A stretch of DNA of 10,205 nt, from assembly GCA_007127385.1 (NCBI GenBank), contig SKZM01000133.1, forward strand, positions 1 through 10,205, given 5' to 3'. Numbering within the stretch: the first letter of the stretch is position 1; each line of letters opens with the position of its first letter. Made by a program: the position numbers and the translations under genes. This document shows positions 1 to 7,641 of the stretch, in pieces. This DNA is from Methanosalsum sp. (GTDB lineage: Archaea; Halobacteriota; Methanosarcinia; Methanosarcinales; Methanosarcinaceae). The notes under the pieces were generated by a model. It was not told the origin of the DNA. It worked only from the letters and a program-made list of their open reading frames with translations, and did not search any database.

Positions 1-255
1 ACACTGATGGCCCAGATAAAGAGATACTTTGAAAGCCAGGGATTAGAACACGATTTTGAAGAATACCAGTCACTTTCTATCAGTCCCATGCACATTCACC
101 GCAGTAAAGCGGAGCACAAACACGCTATTTTTGTACTTGGCAACCATCTTGCTTCAATAATTTCAGAAGATGAGAGCTCCAGTATTACACAGACCACATC
201 ACGCATGCAGGAACTTGCAGCCAAATCCGGGAATGAGATCGCACATAGTAATTGA
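1..255 (+). CDS. UPF0058 family protein, 5' end cut by the window edge
   Basis: The frame is open from base 1 to the TGA at 253-255, with codons for Thr-Leu before the first visible Met at 7, so the window starts inside the gene. The text around 'KRYFESQG', 'ISPMHIHRSKAEHKHAIFVL' and the closing 'MQELAAKSGNEI' matches the small archaeal UPF0058 family as I recall it, whose members are about 90 residues long. By that comparison about ten N-terminal residues are missing and the Met at 7 is internal. The charged His/Lys segment HRSKAEHKH is the family hallmark. The protein is small, soluble and predicted helical, with no membrane segment. Its function is not established. The gene ends 10 bp before the stop codon of the convergent acetyltransferase. 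Family assignment is fairly secure; role unknown. Confidence 0.82.
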   Translation, partial: TLMAQIKRYFESQGLEHDFEEYQSLSISPMHIHRSKAEHKHAIFVLGNHLASIISEDESSSITQTTSRMQELAAKSGNEIAHSN

Positions 256-265
256 TGTTTCCGGT

Positions 266-760
266 TCATTCTACTGCATTTTCAATATTTATTTCCAGAT
301 TTTCCGACAGTAAAAACGAATCTGATGGAGATAATATCATTTTCATGAAGATAGCATCCTCTCCATCCGGATAGTAATTCTTTTCAGTCCAGCACGATAT
401 AAATCCCAGGTTACGATATAATCTCCTAGCACGATGATTATCTGCTCTCACTTCCAGACTTACATACCGGATCAGATTTCTGTGAAAACGATTAAGCAGT
501 GAATAGATTAGGTGTGTGCCTATACCCTGATCCTGATAGTCAGCCCGGACTGCAATGAAAAATATTCTGCACTCGTTGTCATCGACCGGATAACCTACAG
601 CAAAACCCACGGTCTTTTTTTCGACCTCTGCTACAAGAAACCCTTCTCTGCTAATCTCATAGAGTGAAATATAATTCAGAGGATCAGATTTTTGGAATAG
701 AGCGGTCTCAATCGAGACTATTTCTTCAAAATCACTGGGCTGAAACTGGCGTATGATCAT
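266..760 (-). CDS. GNAT N-acetyltransferase, RimI-like
   Basis: A protein of 164 residues with a GCN5-related acetyltransferase fold, expected to transfer acetyl from acetyl-CoA to a protein N-terminus or small amine. It opens with the usual beta-strand MIIRQFQPSDFEEI. The acetyl-CoA pyrophosphate-binding loop QDQGIG lies in IAVRADYQDQGIG, followed by the RimI-like segment VSLEVRADNHRARRLYRNLGF, where Asn and Tyr are typical. A short acidic tail follows the domain. The frame also allows a TTG start at 781, 2 bp after the arcS stop. I prefer the ATG at 760 because it begins the domain and is a better codon; neither has a clear Shine-Dalgarno. It follows arcS by 23 bp on the same strand and is probably co-transcribed. 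The RimI-type call is by similarity; the substrate cannot be read from the sequence. Confidence 0.87.
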   Translation of the reverse strand: MIIRQFQPSDFEEIVSIETALFQKSDPLNYISLYEISREGFLVAEVEKKTVGFAVGYPVDDNECRIFFIAVRADYQDQGIGTHLIYSLLNRFHRNLIRYVSLEVRADNHRARRLYRNLGFISCWTEKNYYPDGEDAIFMKMILSPSDSFLLSENLEINIENAVE

Positions 761-783
761 AATTAAAGGATGTATTTCCAAAA

Positions 784-2610
784 TTAATATTTTCTTACAT
801 GTCTGAGGTCCACTGCAACTCCCCGTGTTGACTGTGTCATTTGTTTTCCTCCCATAAGTGCACGTCCGACTCCAATCACTCTGGGCCCCTGTACGATTAC
901 CTCATCCATGGGCCTTATACGTGTATCTGCCTTTATTACTCCAGGTGAAAGAATAGAACCTCTGGGTATGAAGTCATCAATTGTCACAATATAGCTGTTT
1001 GAAGGAAGAATCAGATCTGCTCCCTTGAGTGTCAGTGCAAGTATCCCGTACTGGGGTACCATGGTTGCTACCTGGCTTTTGTCCACGTATATCTGATGTT
1101 TTGGATAGGGACCTTTTATAACAGCACCATCAGGTAGCAGCATTTGTCCTGCACCTTTTCCAAACTGGAAATCTGCAATTGATCTAAGCATTTCCTCGGT
1201 TTTTTTAATTCCAGTTACTGTTGCATTTTTCAGCAACGAAGATACAGTACCTTTTAGATTTGAAAGTGATTCCCGGGATGTGGCATTTCCATTGCTTGTA
1301 TATATTATATTGATCCCAAGTTTCTGAGCTACTGTTTCACATATTTTCCGATAGGGTCCGTCAACATGGGCAACAACAGTTCCATAATCGTTACTGCAAA
1401 GATAGCTGTACAGGCGGCTGGATACCCATTCAAGCTCATCTGCACTCCACTGGCCAGTGACCGAAATATCATAGTGGGCGGCAGGATATGCTATTTCCAG
1501 TTCCCTGGGAACAATTCCAAGGGGTGAGGTGATTATCAGCTCATTAACATACTTCCTGTATTTTCCAAGAGCCCTGATGAACTGCTGGTGTGAAGGAGAG
1601 TTTGAATAAGGTTTTTTTGCAGAGCATGGCAGAATTACAAGTACATCTGCTAAAGGAGGTGCATAACGATCCACAACCCTGCCGGCAAACCTGACAACTT
1701 CAGGTCTTGTAAGTGATTCTGAAGTATTTGCGATCATCTCCACAGAGCGGACTATCTGGGTATTGCTCTCAGCATAGCTGTATTCCCTATCAGAGAGACG
1801 AAGTAGTGCAGTAAGCCATGGACGTGCTCTGCACTGTCCTTCAATATATTCTCTCAGTGTTTCTTCCCGTATTCTTTCTCTGACGTATGCCATTTCGGCT
1901 TCCAGGACATTCAGGTTGTGCTGCTTAAGAAATTCCTGGCGATTAGGTCCTTCCATTGAGACAATATATGATATGTCTGCGCCATTGCATGTACTGCACC
2001 TGCATGGGAACTCTGATAACCTGTCAAGATGCTGCATTCCTTCTGATGTGAGATACAGGTCTCTGTATGAGGCAAGGATGGTTTTTGTGGAATCCATCAG
2101 ATCAATTCCCAGATATGCAAGCATGGCTACGTTCTCTGGTAGAGCTATTGCTGGTGCATACAGTACAGTATCAAATGGTATGGTATTTCTGATCTCTACG
2201 ACCTTTTCAAAAAACTTCTTTGCGTTGTTATCAAAAACACCTGCTGCTTCCATGATGTACAGATCGATATTGTCTGATGTCCAACCTCTGTAAAGACAGC
2301 CATATGCACCGCTGTCTTCGGGAATCATCCCTTTTATGCCACTATTTTCATGCAAAATCGCAGGGGGGATTGCCTGATGGGGAAGTATGATCAAAGTATC
2401 ATCCCCGGAGGATGTACGTATATCTTTAACATTTGCAGCTGCATCCTCCGGAGAAATGTTCCAGAGAGATCCTGCATCAACTATGGGGTTTTCCGGATCC
2501 CTAAAGTAAGATACATCTATGATCGAAGGTGTCTGGATCTTTCTTTTCAGGATCATTTCCCCGATCCTGGCAGCACCGTCGCTTTGGAGCACTTCAAAAT
2601 ATCTTGTCAT
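784..2610 (-). CDS. arcS: archaeosine synthase ArcS (TgtA2)
   Basis: Enzyme of archaeosine (G+ at position 15 of tRNA) synthesis. ArcS acts on preQ0-modified tRNA after TGT has inserted the base; in the known pathway it works by lysine addition with a radical SAM partner (RaSEA). Counting from Met at 2610 (608 residues), the order is a TGT-like N-terminal domain, a zinc site CRCSTC (about 203-208, with His near 231), the ArcS signature PCSAKKPYSNSPSH (about 328-341), and a C-terminal PUA RNA-binding domain (about 504-608). All expected blocks are present and length is normal. The frame is open to 2862, but that would run into glcD and across the promoter at 2663-2675, so the long start is rejected. 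ATG at 2622 is the alternative; 'MTRYFEVL' at 2610 looks like the family start. No RaSEA gene is seen here. The acetyltransferase follows. Confidence 0.93.
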   Translation of the reverse strand: MTRYFEVLQSDGAARIGEMILKRKIQTPSIIDVSYFRDPENPIVDAGSLWNISPEDAAANVKDIRTSSGDDTLIILPHQAIPPAILHENSGIKGMIPEDSGAYGCLYRGWTSDNIDLYIMEAAGVFDNNAKKFFEKVVEIRNTIPFDTVLYAPAIALPENVAMLAYLGIDLMDSTKTILASYRDLYLTSEGMQHLDRLSEFPCRCSTCNGADISYIVSMEGPNRQEFLKQHNLNVLEAEMAYVRERIREETLREYIEGQCRARPWLTALLRLSDREYSYAESNTQIVRSVEMIANTSESLTRPEVVRFAGRVVDRYAPPLADVLVILPCSAKKPYSNSPSHQQFIRALGKYRKYVNELIITSPLGIVPRELEIAYPAAHYDISVTGQWSADELEWVSSRLYSYLCSNDYGTVVAHVDGPYRKICETVAQKLGINIIYTSNGNATSRESLSNLKGTVSSLLKNATVTGIKKTEEMLRSIADFQFGKGAGQMLLPDGAVIKGPYPKHQIYVDKSQVATMVPQYGILALTLKGADLILPSNSYIVTIDDFIPRGSILSPGVIKADTRIRPMDEVIVQGPRVIGVGRALMGGKQMTQSTRGVAVDLRHVRKY

Positions 2611-2662
2611 TGGATGGTACATGTTACTGTTTGAATGTAAAATGTTCGGTCCACAGGCGCAA

Positions 2663-2675
2663 ACTATAAAAATAA
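2663..2675. promoter_or_regulatory. TATA element in the arcS / glcD-like divergent promoter
   Basis: The 13-mer ACTATAAAAATAA is the only strong AT-rich box in the 74 bp between the divergent arcS and glcD-like starts. Read rightward, its centre is about 28 bp before the ATG at 2697, so the glcD-like mRNA would be leaderless or nearly so. Read leftward (TTATTTTTATAGT), it would start transcription near 2643, giving an arcS leader of about 20-33 nt. The same 13-mer recurs upstream of leuA at 9977-9989. Spacing fits archaeal TBP/TFB promoters; use in both directions is inferred. Confidence 0.55.
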
Positions 2676-2696
2676 CTTTCTGCACAATGATGTGAG

Positions 2697-4067
2697 ATGG
2701 ATCTTGCTGAACAACTTCGAAATATAGGAATTGAAAATATTTCTTCATCACCCTCGCAAATGTACTGCTACTGTACCGATGCATCCCAGATAAGAGGTAT
2801 GCCCGAATGTGTGGTAAGACCCCGGAATACGGAGCAGGTATCTGACATTGTAAAGTTTGCAAATGTTAACGGCATCCCTCTTGTGGCAAGAGGGGCAGGT
2901 ACAGGTATGGCGGGAGGGGCTGTTGCAGTAAAGGGAGGTATTGTCCTGGATATGTCCGGTATGGACCGGATAATTTCAGTGGAGGTTGAGAATCTGCAGG
3001 TTCTGGTTGAACCTGGTGTTGTGCACTCAAAACTCAACGAGGTACTGAAACCACAAGGATTCTTCTTTCCACCGGACCCTGGAAGTTCAGAGATGTGCAC
3101 CCTGGGTGGATTGATTGGGAACAACGGAAGTGGGATGCGTTCTGTGAAATATGGGACAACAAGACATTATGTCCTTGATCTTGAGGTTGTGATGGCCGAT
3201 GGAAGCATCATACATACAGGATCAAAGACTCTAAAATCCATTACAGGATATGATCTTACAGGTCTTATGGTAGGTTCTGAGGGTACTCTTGGTATTATTA
3301 CAAAAGCTCTGCTAAAGATCCATCCCCTTCCAAAGGCACGATCAGTGATGCTTGCATCCTTTGAAACTGCAGAGATGGCAGGGGAAGCGGTTGTTAGGAC
3401 ACTGGCAAGTGGAATAGTTCCTTCCGCATGCGAGATACTGGACAGTACTACCATTCAGGCACTGAAATCATATGATCCTCAGCTTGATCTGAGTGACGCA
3501 GGTGCCATTCTGCTGTTTGAAGTGGATGGAACCTCAGGTGCTGTAAGAGAAGGAATAGAGACCATAAAGGAAGTATGTTCCTCCCTTTCCTTTCACACAA
3601 AAGCAGCTAAAGATACGGCTGAAGCTGAAAGGATCTGGAGTGCCCGCAGAATGGTGGGTGCTGCCATATCAAGGATAGATCCCAAACGTACCCGTGTGTA
3701 TGCGGGTGAGGATATTGGTGTGCCTATAAAGGAGATTCCTTTAATGCTATCACACATTCACAAAATATCAGAGGAATCAGGAATTCCCATAATGATCTAT
3801 GGACATATTGGCGACGGAAACCTTCATACGGGAATGGCAATTGATCTTCTGGATTCTGCACAGATGGAGACTGTTAATAAAATAGCTGACAGGATACACA
3901 GGACCGCCATCATGCTTGGAGGAACTGTGAGCGCAGAACATGGTATTGGTGCTGCCAGGGCAGAATATGTCCGAATGGAGAAAGGAAATGCACTGGATGT
4001 GATGATTGCTATCAAGAAAGCCCTGGATCCCAAAGGTATACTCAATCCGGGCAAAATGGGGGTCTGA
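2697..4067 (+). CDS. FAD-binding oxidase, GlcD / D-lactate dehydrogenase type
   Basis: A 456-residue flavoprotein of the GlcD/D-lactate dehydrogenase (PCMH-type FAD) family, which oxidises 2-hydroxyacids such as D-lactate or glycolate to 2-oxoacids. The FAD domain covers about residues 37-214, with RGAGTGMAGGA (65-75), PPDPGS (125-130), GGLIGNNGSG (137-146) and VGSEGTLGI (192-200). The C-terminal domain carries the family's metal/substrate motifs HIGDGNLH (370-377) and AEHGIG (413-418) and the usual ending LDPKGILNPGKMG. There is no signal peptide or membrane segment, so it should be cytoplasmic. The ATG sits right at the start of homology, with only a weak GTGAG directly before it and a TATA box about 28 bp upstream, which suggests a leaderless mRNA. 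The partner iron-sulfur gene begins 2 bp after the stop. Family is secure; the exact substrate (D-lactate most likely) is inference. Confidence 0.9.
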   Translation: MDLAEQLRNIGIENISSSPSQMYCYCTDASQIRGMPECVVRPRNTEQVSDIVKFANVNGIPLVARGAGTGMAGGAVAVKGGIVLDMSGMDRIISVEVENLQVLVEPGVVHSKLNEVLKPQGFFFPPDPGSSEMCTLGGLIGNNGSGMRSVKYGTTRHYVLDLEVVMADGSIIHTGSKTLKSITGYDLTGLMVGSEGTLGIITKALLKIHPLPKARSVMLASFETAEMAGEAVVRTLASGIVPSACEILDSTTIQALKSYDPQLDLSDAGAILLFEVDGTSGAVREGIETIKEVCSSLSFHTKAAKDTAEAERIWSARRMVGAAISRIDPKRTRVYAGEDIGVPIKEIPLMLSHIHKISEESGIPIMIYGHIGDGNLHTGMAIDLLDSAQMETVNKIADRIHRTAIMLGGTVSAEHGIGAARAEYVRMEKGNALDVMIAIKKALDPKGILNPGKMGV

Positions 4068-4069
4068 AA

Positions 4070-5140
4070 ATGGTATCATCTGATCAATCCCCGGAGCTTG
4101 GTTCAGTACTAAAATGTGTCAGATGCGGAACATGCCGGTCGGTATGTCCTGTCTTTGAGGAATTTGGCTGGGAATCCAAGACTGCCAGGGGACGCATGCT
4201 CCTGGCACAGGGCCTTATCAGAGGAGAGCTTGAACCTGATCAGGAGATGATCGAAAGTCTGAGCATGTGTACCACATGCGGTATCTGTGAGCAGAAATGC
4301 CCAGCAGGCGCGACTCCTCCTAAAGTGGTGCAGAGTGCCAGACAGCAGCTTGTGCAGAAGGGTAATGCAACCAGTGCCCAGCTTCAGATGTATACCAGGG
4401 CTGCAGAGACTGGCAATCCACTGGGAGAAACAGCAAATAGAAAGCAATGGATTGATGAAGAATCTGAAGAACAGAAAAACTCAGAGTATGTATATTTCGT
4501 TGGATGTCTTGGGTCATACAGGTATCCCGAACTGGCAAGAAAGACCTTCAGGATCCTTGAACAGCTCGGGGTAGCACTGCTGGAGGATGAGAAGTGCTGC
4601 GGATCCCCCATCATGAGAACGGGATTTGACGCAGGGGAGTTTGTTTCCCATAATCTGGACCAGATCCGAAAGTCTGGAGCACATACCGTGATAACCAGCT
4701 GTGCCGGATGCTACAATACTCTCAAAAAAGATTATCCTGATGAATTCAATGTGATGCACGTATCTGAATTTCTTGCAGAGCACCTTGATGAACTGGACCT
4801 GAAACGCCTTGATCTGACGGTAACTTTCCATGACTCATGCCATCTGGGTAGATCCCATGGAGTATACGATGCGCCACGCAGGGTAATAGAGGCAATCTGT
4901 GATCTTAAAGAGATGAAATCAATAAAGGAAAATGCCAGATGCTGTGGTGGTGGTGGAGGTGTTCGTACGGGATACCCTGAATTATCCATGAAGCTTTCAA
5001 GAAAGAGACTGGCCGAAGTACCTGATAATGTGGATTACATTGTTACTGCATGTCATCTCTGCCGCAACAACCTGATAGAGGGCGGCAGTGAACATGAGGT
5101 GATTGATCTGGTGGATCTGGTATGTCTTGCAATTGATTGA
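4070..5140 (+). CDS. (Fe-S)-binding protein with two CCG domains, GlcF / HdrD-like
   Basis: A 356-residue electron-transfer subunit. Two ferredoxin-type [4Fe-4S] sites are seen at Cys16/19/22/26 and Cys67/70/73/77. Two CCG (cysteine-rich) domains follow: Cys146, Cys176-177, Cys211/214, and Cys257, Cys291-292, Cys328/331. This order is that of GlcF and of the heterodisulfide reductase subunit HdrD. Both CCG motifs are complete, so both could bind the noncubane cluster known from Hdr. Starting 2 bp after the glcD-like stop, with GGGGG (4058-4062) acting as a ribosome-binding site, it is surely co-transcribed with and likely passes electrons from that flavoprotein. No membrane anchor is seen; the electron acceptor is unknown. 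A true HdrD is less likely, since HdrD normally sits beside the membrane cytochrome subunit HdrE rather than a flavin oxidase. Confidence 0.9.
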   Translation: MVSSDQSPELGSVLKCVRCGTCRSVCPVFEEFGWESKTARGRMLLAQGLIRGELEPDQEMIESLSMCTTCGICEQKCPAGATPPKVVQSARQQLVQKGNATSAQLQMYTRAAETGNPLGETANRKQWIDEESEEQKNSEYVYFVGCLGSYRYPELARKTFRILEQLGVALLEDEKCCGSPIMRTGFDAGEFVSHNLDQIRKSGAHTVITSCAGCYNTLKKDYPDEFNVMHVSEFLAEHLDELDLKRLDLTVTFHDSCHLGRSHGVYDAPRRVIEAICDLKEMKSIKENARCCGGGGGVRTGYPELSMKLSRKRLAEVPDNVDYIVTACHLCRNNLIEGGSEHEVIDLVDLVCLAID

Positions 5141-5161
5141 TGAGTGACAATCATCAGGACC

Positions 5162-6985
5162 TCATTTTCTTTTTCTCCTGGATATCAGGCACTTCCAGGC
5201 ATTTCCGATCAGATCAAGGCGATCAGCCTGCTTTAGTCCCTCATATACTGCACTTCTGTTCTTTGGATTCCTGTAGTGAAGCATGGCTCTCTGAATTCTT
5301 TTATCCTTTCTGGAACGTGATACATGCACCTTTTCTTTTGTGAAAGGATCAAGTCCTGTATGATACATACATGTGGAAACTGTCATGGGGGTTGGAGTGA
5401 ATTCCTGTACCTGCTCTGTATACCTGCCGGTATCACGGATATATTCAGCAGTATTCACCATATCATCAATGGTACATCCAGGATGTCCTGACATAAGGTA
5501 TGTGACAAGGTACTGCTCCTTACTCAGTTCTCTATTGATCTGCTCAAATTCACTGGCAAATCTTTCAAAAACTTTCCTTCCCGGTTTTTTCATTATGGAA
5601 GTTACATTATCTGAATAATGCTCAGGAGCAACCAGCAATTGTCCACTCACATGATCTTTGCACAGCTGGTACATGTACTCCCTGTCACCTCCAGCAAGGT
5701 CATAACGGACACCATAGCCCACAAAAACCTTTGATATACCCGGGATTTCTTTCAGTTTTTTAAACATCTCAAGCATCTGACTGGAATCCTTATCCAGAGC
5801 GTGGCAGGGTTCGGGATACAGGCAGAGCTTATCGGCACATGTTCCACTCTTTTCCCATTTCTTGCATTTCATTGAATACATATTGGCAGTTGGTCCTCCA
5901 ACTCCACTGATCACTCCCCTGAATTCCCTCATCTCTGTAAATGTTCGGGCTTCCTGGAGTATGGATTGTATGCTTCGGCTGGAAACAATCCTTCCCTGAT
6001 GCATGCCTATTGCACAGAATGAACAGCTTCCAAAGCATCCTCTGTGAGTGGTAATTGAGAATCTGACCGTCTCCAGGGCAGAAACCGGTTCATTGCATGA
6101 GGGGTGCTCTTTTCTTGTAAAGGGTAATTCGTATACATGGTCAAGCTCCTGCTGATCAAGTGGTCTCATGGGTCTGTTCTGGATGATTATGGTCTTTGGA
6201 TGTTTCTGGACTAGATTCCTGCCCCTGATCGGATCCTGTTCCCTGCAAATTGTAGCAAAGGCATCACAGTATTTTTCTCTGTCAGATGAAACCTCATCAT
6301 AAGAAGGAATCTGGATATAGTCACCTGCAAGTTCATCTCCTCCATTTCTCCAATCCCTTATTCTCATCTTCCAGACAGTTCCATCGATGTCAGTGATGTC
6401 ACCGGCGTCAATTCCTTCATTCATACGCTCTGCAATTTCAAGCATCTGCAGTTCTCCCATCCCATAGACCAGAAGATCTGCAGGTGCATCTGCAAGTATT
6501 GATTTTCTCACAGAATCAGACCAGTAATCATAATGGGCAAATCTGCGAAGTGATGCTTCAATTCCTCCGGTGATGATTGTGGTGTCTGGATATGCTTCTT
6601 TTATTCTGTTGGAATAGACAATAACCGCCCTGTCAGGTCTTTTTCCGGGTTTGTTACCCGGGGAATAGGAATCATGTTTTCTGGGTCTCAGGGCTGGTGT
6701 ATAGTTGCTTACCATTGAATCGGTATTGCCTGCAGTAACTGCAAAGAACAGCCTGGGCTGACCAAATTTTGTAAAATCATCTGTACTGTCCCACCTGGGT
6801 TGGGATATGATGGCAACTCTGAATCCCCTGTCTTCCAGTACCCTACCAATTATTGCAGCCCCAAATCCGGGATGATCCACATAGGCATCCCCGGTTACAA
6901 TTATAATATCAGGTCTGTCCCATTTGAGTTTTTTAAGCTCATTCCGGGTTGCAGGCAAAAATGATGTGGTATCTTTTTTTGACAT
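5162..6985 (-). CDS. YgiQ family radical SAM protein
   Basis: A 607-residue radical SAM enzyme of the YgiQ family, whose reaction is unknown. The N-terminal part (about 25-200) resembles a B12-binding-like Rossmann domain found in several radical SAM families (DIIIVTGDAYVDHPGFGAAII, then GGIEASLRRF and YGMGE). The SAM cluster motif is C317-x3-C321-x2-C324 in THRGCFGSCSFC. GGPTANMY (363-370) is followed by four cysteines at 374, 383, 388 and 394 (in CLYPEPC), a family feature that could bind a second metal cluster. The C-terminus is basic, ending RRKRK. Length is usual for archaeal members; E. coli YgiQ is longer. The ATG is 10 bp after the stop of the MBL-fold gene, with no clear ribosome-binding site. 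It is the last gene of the leuA run and converges with the oxidase operon, 21 bp apart. It is not RaSEA, the ArcS partner, judging by its family-specific motifs. Confidence 0.92.
   Translation of the reverse strand: MSKKDTTSFLPATRNELKKLKWDRPDIIIVTGDAYVDHPGFGAAIIGRVLEDRGFRVAIISQPRWDSTDDFTKFGQPRLFFAVTAGNTDSMVSNYTPALRPRKHDSYSPGNKPGKRPDRAVIVYSNRIKEAYPDTTIITGGIEASLRRFAHYDYWSDSVRKSILADAPADLLVYGMGELQMLEIAERMNEGIDAGDITDIDGTVWKMRIRDWRNGGDELAGDYIQIPSYDEVSSDREKYCDAFATICREQDPIRGRNLVQKHPKTIIIQNRPMRPLDQQELDHVYELPFTRKEHPSCNEPVSALETVRFSITTHRGCFGSCSFCAIGMHQGRIVSSRSIQSILQEARTFTEMREFRGVISGVGGPTANMYSMKCKKWEKSGTCADKLCLYPEPCHALDKDSSQMLEMFKKLKEIPGISKVFVGYGVRYDLAGGDREYMYQLCKDHVSGQLLVAPEHYSDNVTSIMKKPGRKVFERFASEFEQINRELSKEQYLVTYLMSGHPGCTIDDMVNTAEYIRDTGRYTEQVQEFTPTPMTVSTCMYHTGLDPFTKEKVHVSRSRKDKRIQRAMLHYRNPKNRSAVYEGLKQADRLDLIGNAWKCLISRRKRK
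5165..5176 (+). terminator. possible T-rich terminator of the oxidase operon
   Basis: The tract TTTTCTTTTTCT begins 24 bp after the stop of the iron-sulfur gene. Archaeal termination often uses T-rich tracts without a hairpin. It overlaps the last codons of the convergent YgiQ gene (its Arg-Lys-Arg-Lys tail), so its base content may just reflect coding. Confidence 0.25.
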
Positions 6986-6995
6986 ATTATGTTGA

Positions 6996-7625
6996 TTATA
7001 TGGTCTTTGCCATTTGAAGTGAAAGACTTATCTGTCTGTTGACATTTTCATCGGTAACGGGCCCGTGTCCAGGATAGAGTGTCTCAACATCAAATTCTGT
7101 AACCTTTTCAATTGAAGTGATCATTTTCCGGGATGAACCCCCGGTAAAATCAGTTCTTCCAATACTTCCGCTTGCAAATATGGTATCCCCTGAGAAAAGT
7201 GATCTGGATTCAGGTTCATACAGGCAGATACTGCCAGGGGTATGACCGGGTGTGTGTATAACCTGCAGACTTAAACCGTTTATAGATATCAGATCACCGT
7301 CAATGTAGGTGATATCAGGTGTAAATCCTGGTGCTTTCTGGCCAAATACACTGGCTGCACTTGCCCTTTCATCCATCAGACCTGCAGCATCATCTGTGTG
7401 TATGCCTACCTTTGCATTGCTCTTTTCAACCAGTGACTTTGCAGCTCCTGTATGATCAAAGTGGCAATGTGTGAGTACAATAAGCTCAATGTTCTCAGGA
7501 GAGGTATATTTCTCCAGTTCTTTTACTAAGATATCCGGATTCATTCCAGGGTCGATCAGTATTTTTTTGTTGATAAGGTAGGTGTTTGAACTGTACATTG
7601 ACGTATTGAATATATCAACTATCAT
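6996..7625 (-). CDS. MBL-fold metallo-hydrolase, glyoxalase II-like
   Basis: A metal-dependent hydrolase of the metallo-beta-lactamase fold, 209 residues from this start. The metal ligands are all visible: HCHFDH (HxHxDH), then HTPGHTPGS with its second His, FSGDTIF with the bridging Asp, and YPGHGP with the last His. The layout resembles glyoxalase II-type thioesterases and related small hydrolases. No signal peptide or membrane segment is present. Two ATGs are possible, at 7634 and 7625. The Shine-Dalgarno AAGGAG (7636-7641) is only 1 nt from the first but 10 nt from the second, so I favour 7625; the longer form would add Met-Lys-Ser. The gene follows the TatD gene by 5-14 bp and is probably in the same transcript. 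The substrate is not predictable; methanogens generally lack glutathione, so classical glyoxalase II activity is doubtful. Confidence 0.88.
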   Translation of the reverse strand: MIVDIFNTSMYSSNTYLINKKILIDPGMNPDILVKELEKYTSPENIELIVLTHCHFDHTGAAKSLVEKSNAKVGIHTDDAAGLMDERASAASVFGQKAPGFTPDITYIDGDLISINGLSLQVIHTPGHTPGSICLYEPESRSLFSGDTIFASGSIGRTDFTGGSSRKMITSIEKVTEFDVETLYPGHGPVTDENVNRQISLSLQMAKTI

Positions 7626-7635
7626 TGATTTCATG

Positions 7636-7641
7636 CTCCTT
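7636..7641 (-). promoter_or_regulatory. Shine-Dalgarno AAGGAG that decides the MBL-fold gene start
   Basis: On the minus strand AAGGAG overlaps the TatD stop codon (TAA, 7640-7642). It is one of the few clear Shine-Dalgarno sites in the window. Its spacing is 1 nt to the ATG at 7634 and 10 nt to the ATG at 7625, favouring the latter and suggesting translation coupled to TatD termination. Confidence 0.6.

Noticed and set aside
266..310. T-rich stretch after the UPF0058 gene as a terminator
   Set aside because: The T tracts are short and broken and lie inside the convergent acetyltransferase coding sequence.
1916..2634. Two plus-strand ORFs of 125 and 94 codons
   Set aside because: Both are antisense to arcS, have no recognisable motif, and overlap the zinc-site and N-terminal domain coding region.
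4942..4962. GGT repeat giving five glycines after Cys291-292
   Set aside because: It looks like a microsatellite but is the glycine-rich CCG motif normal for this family.
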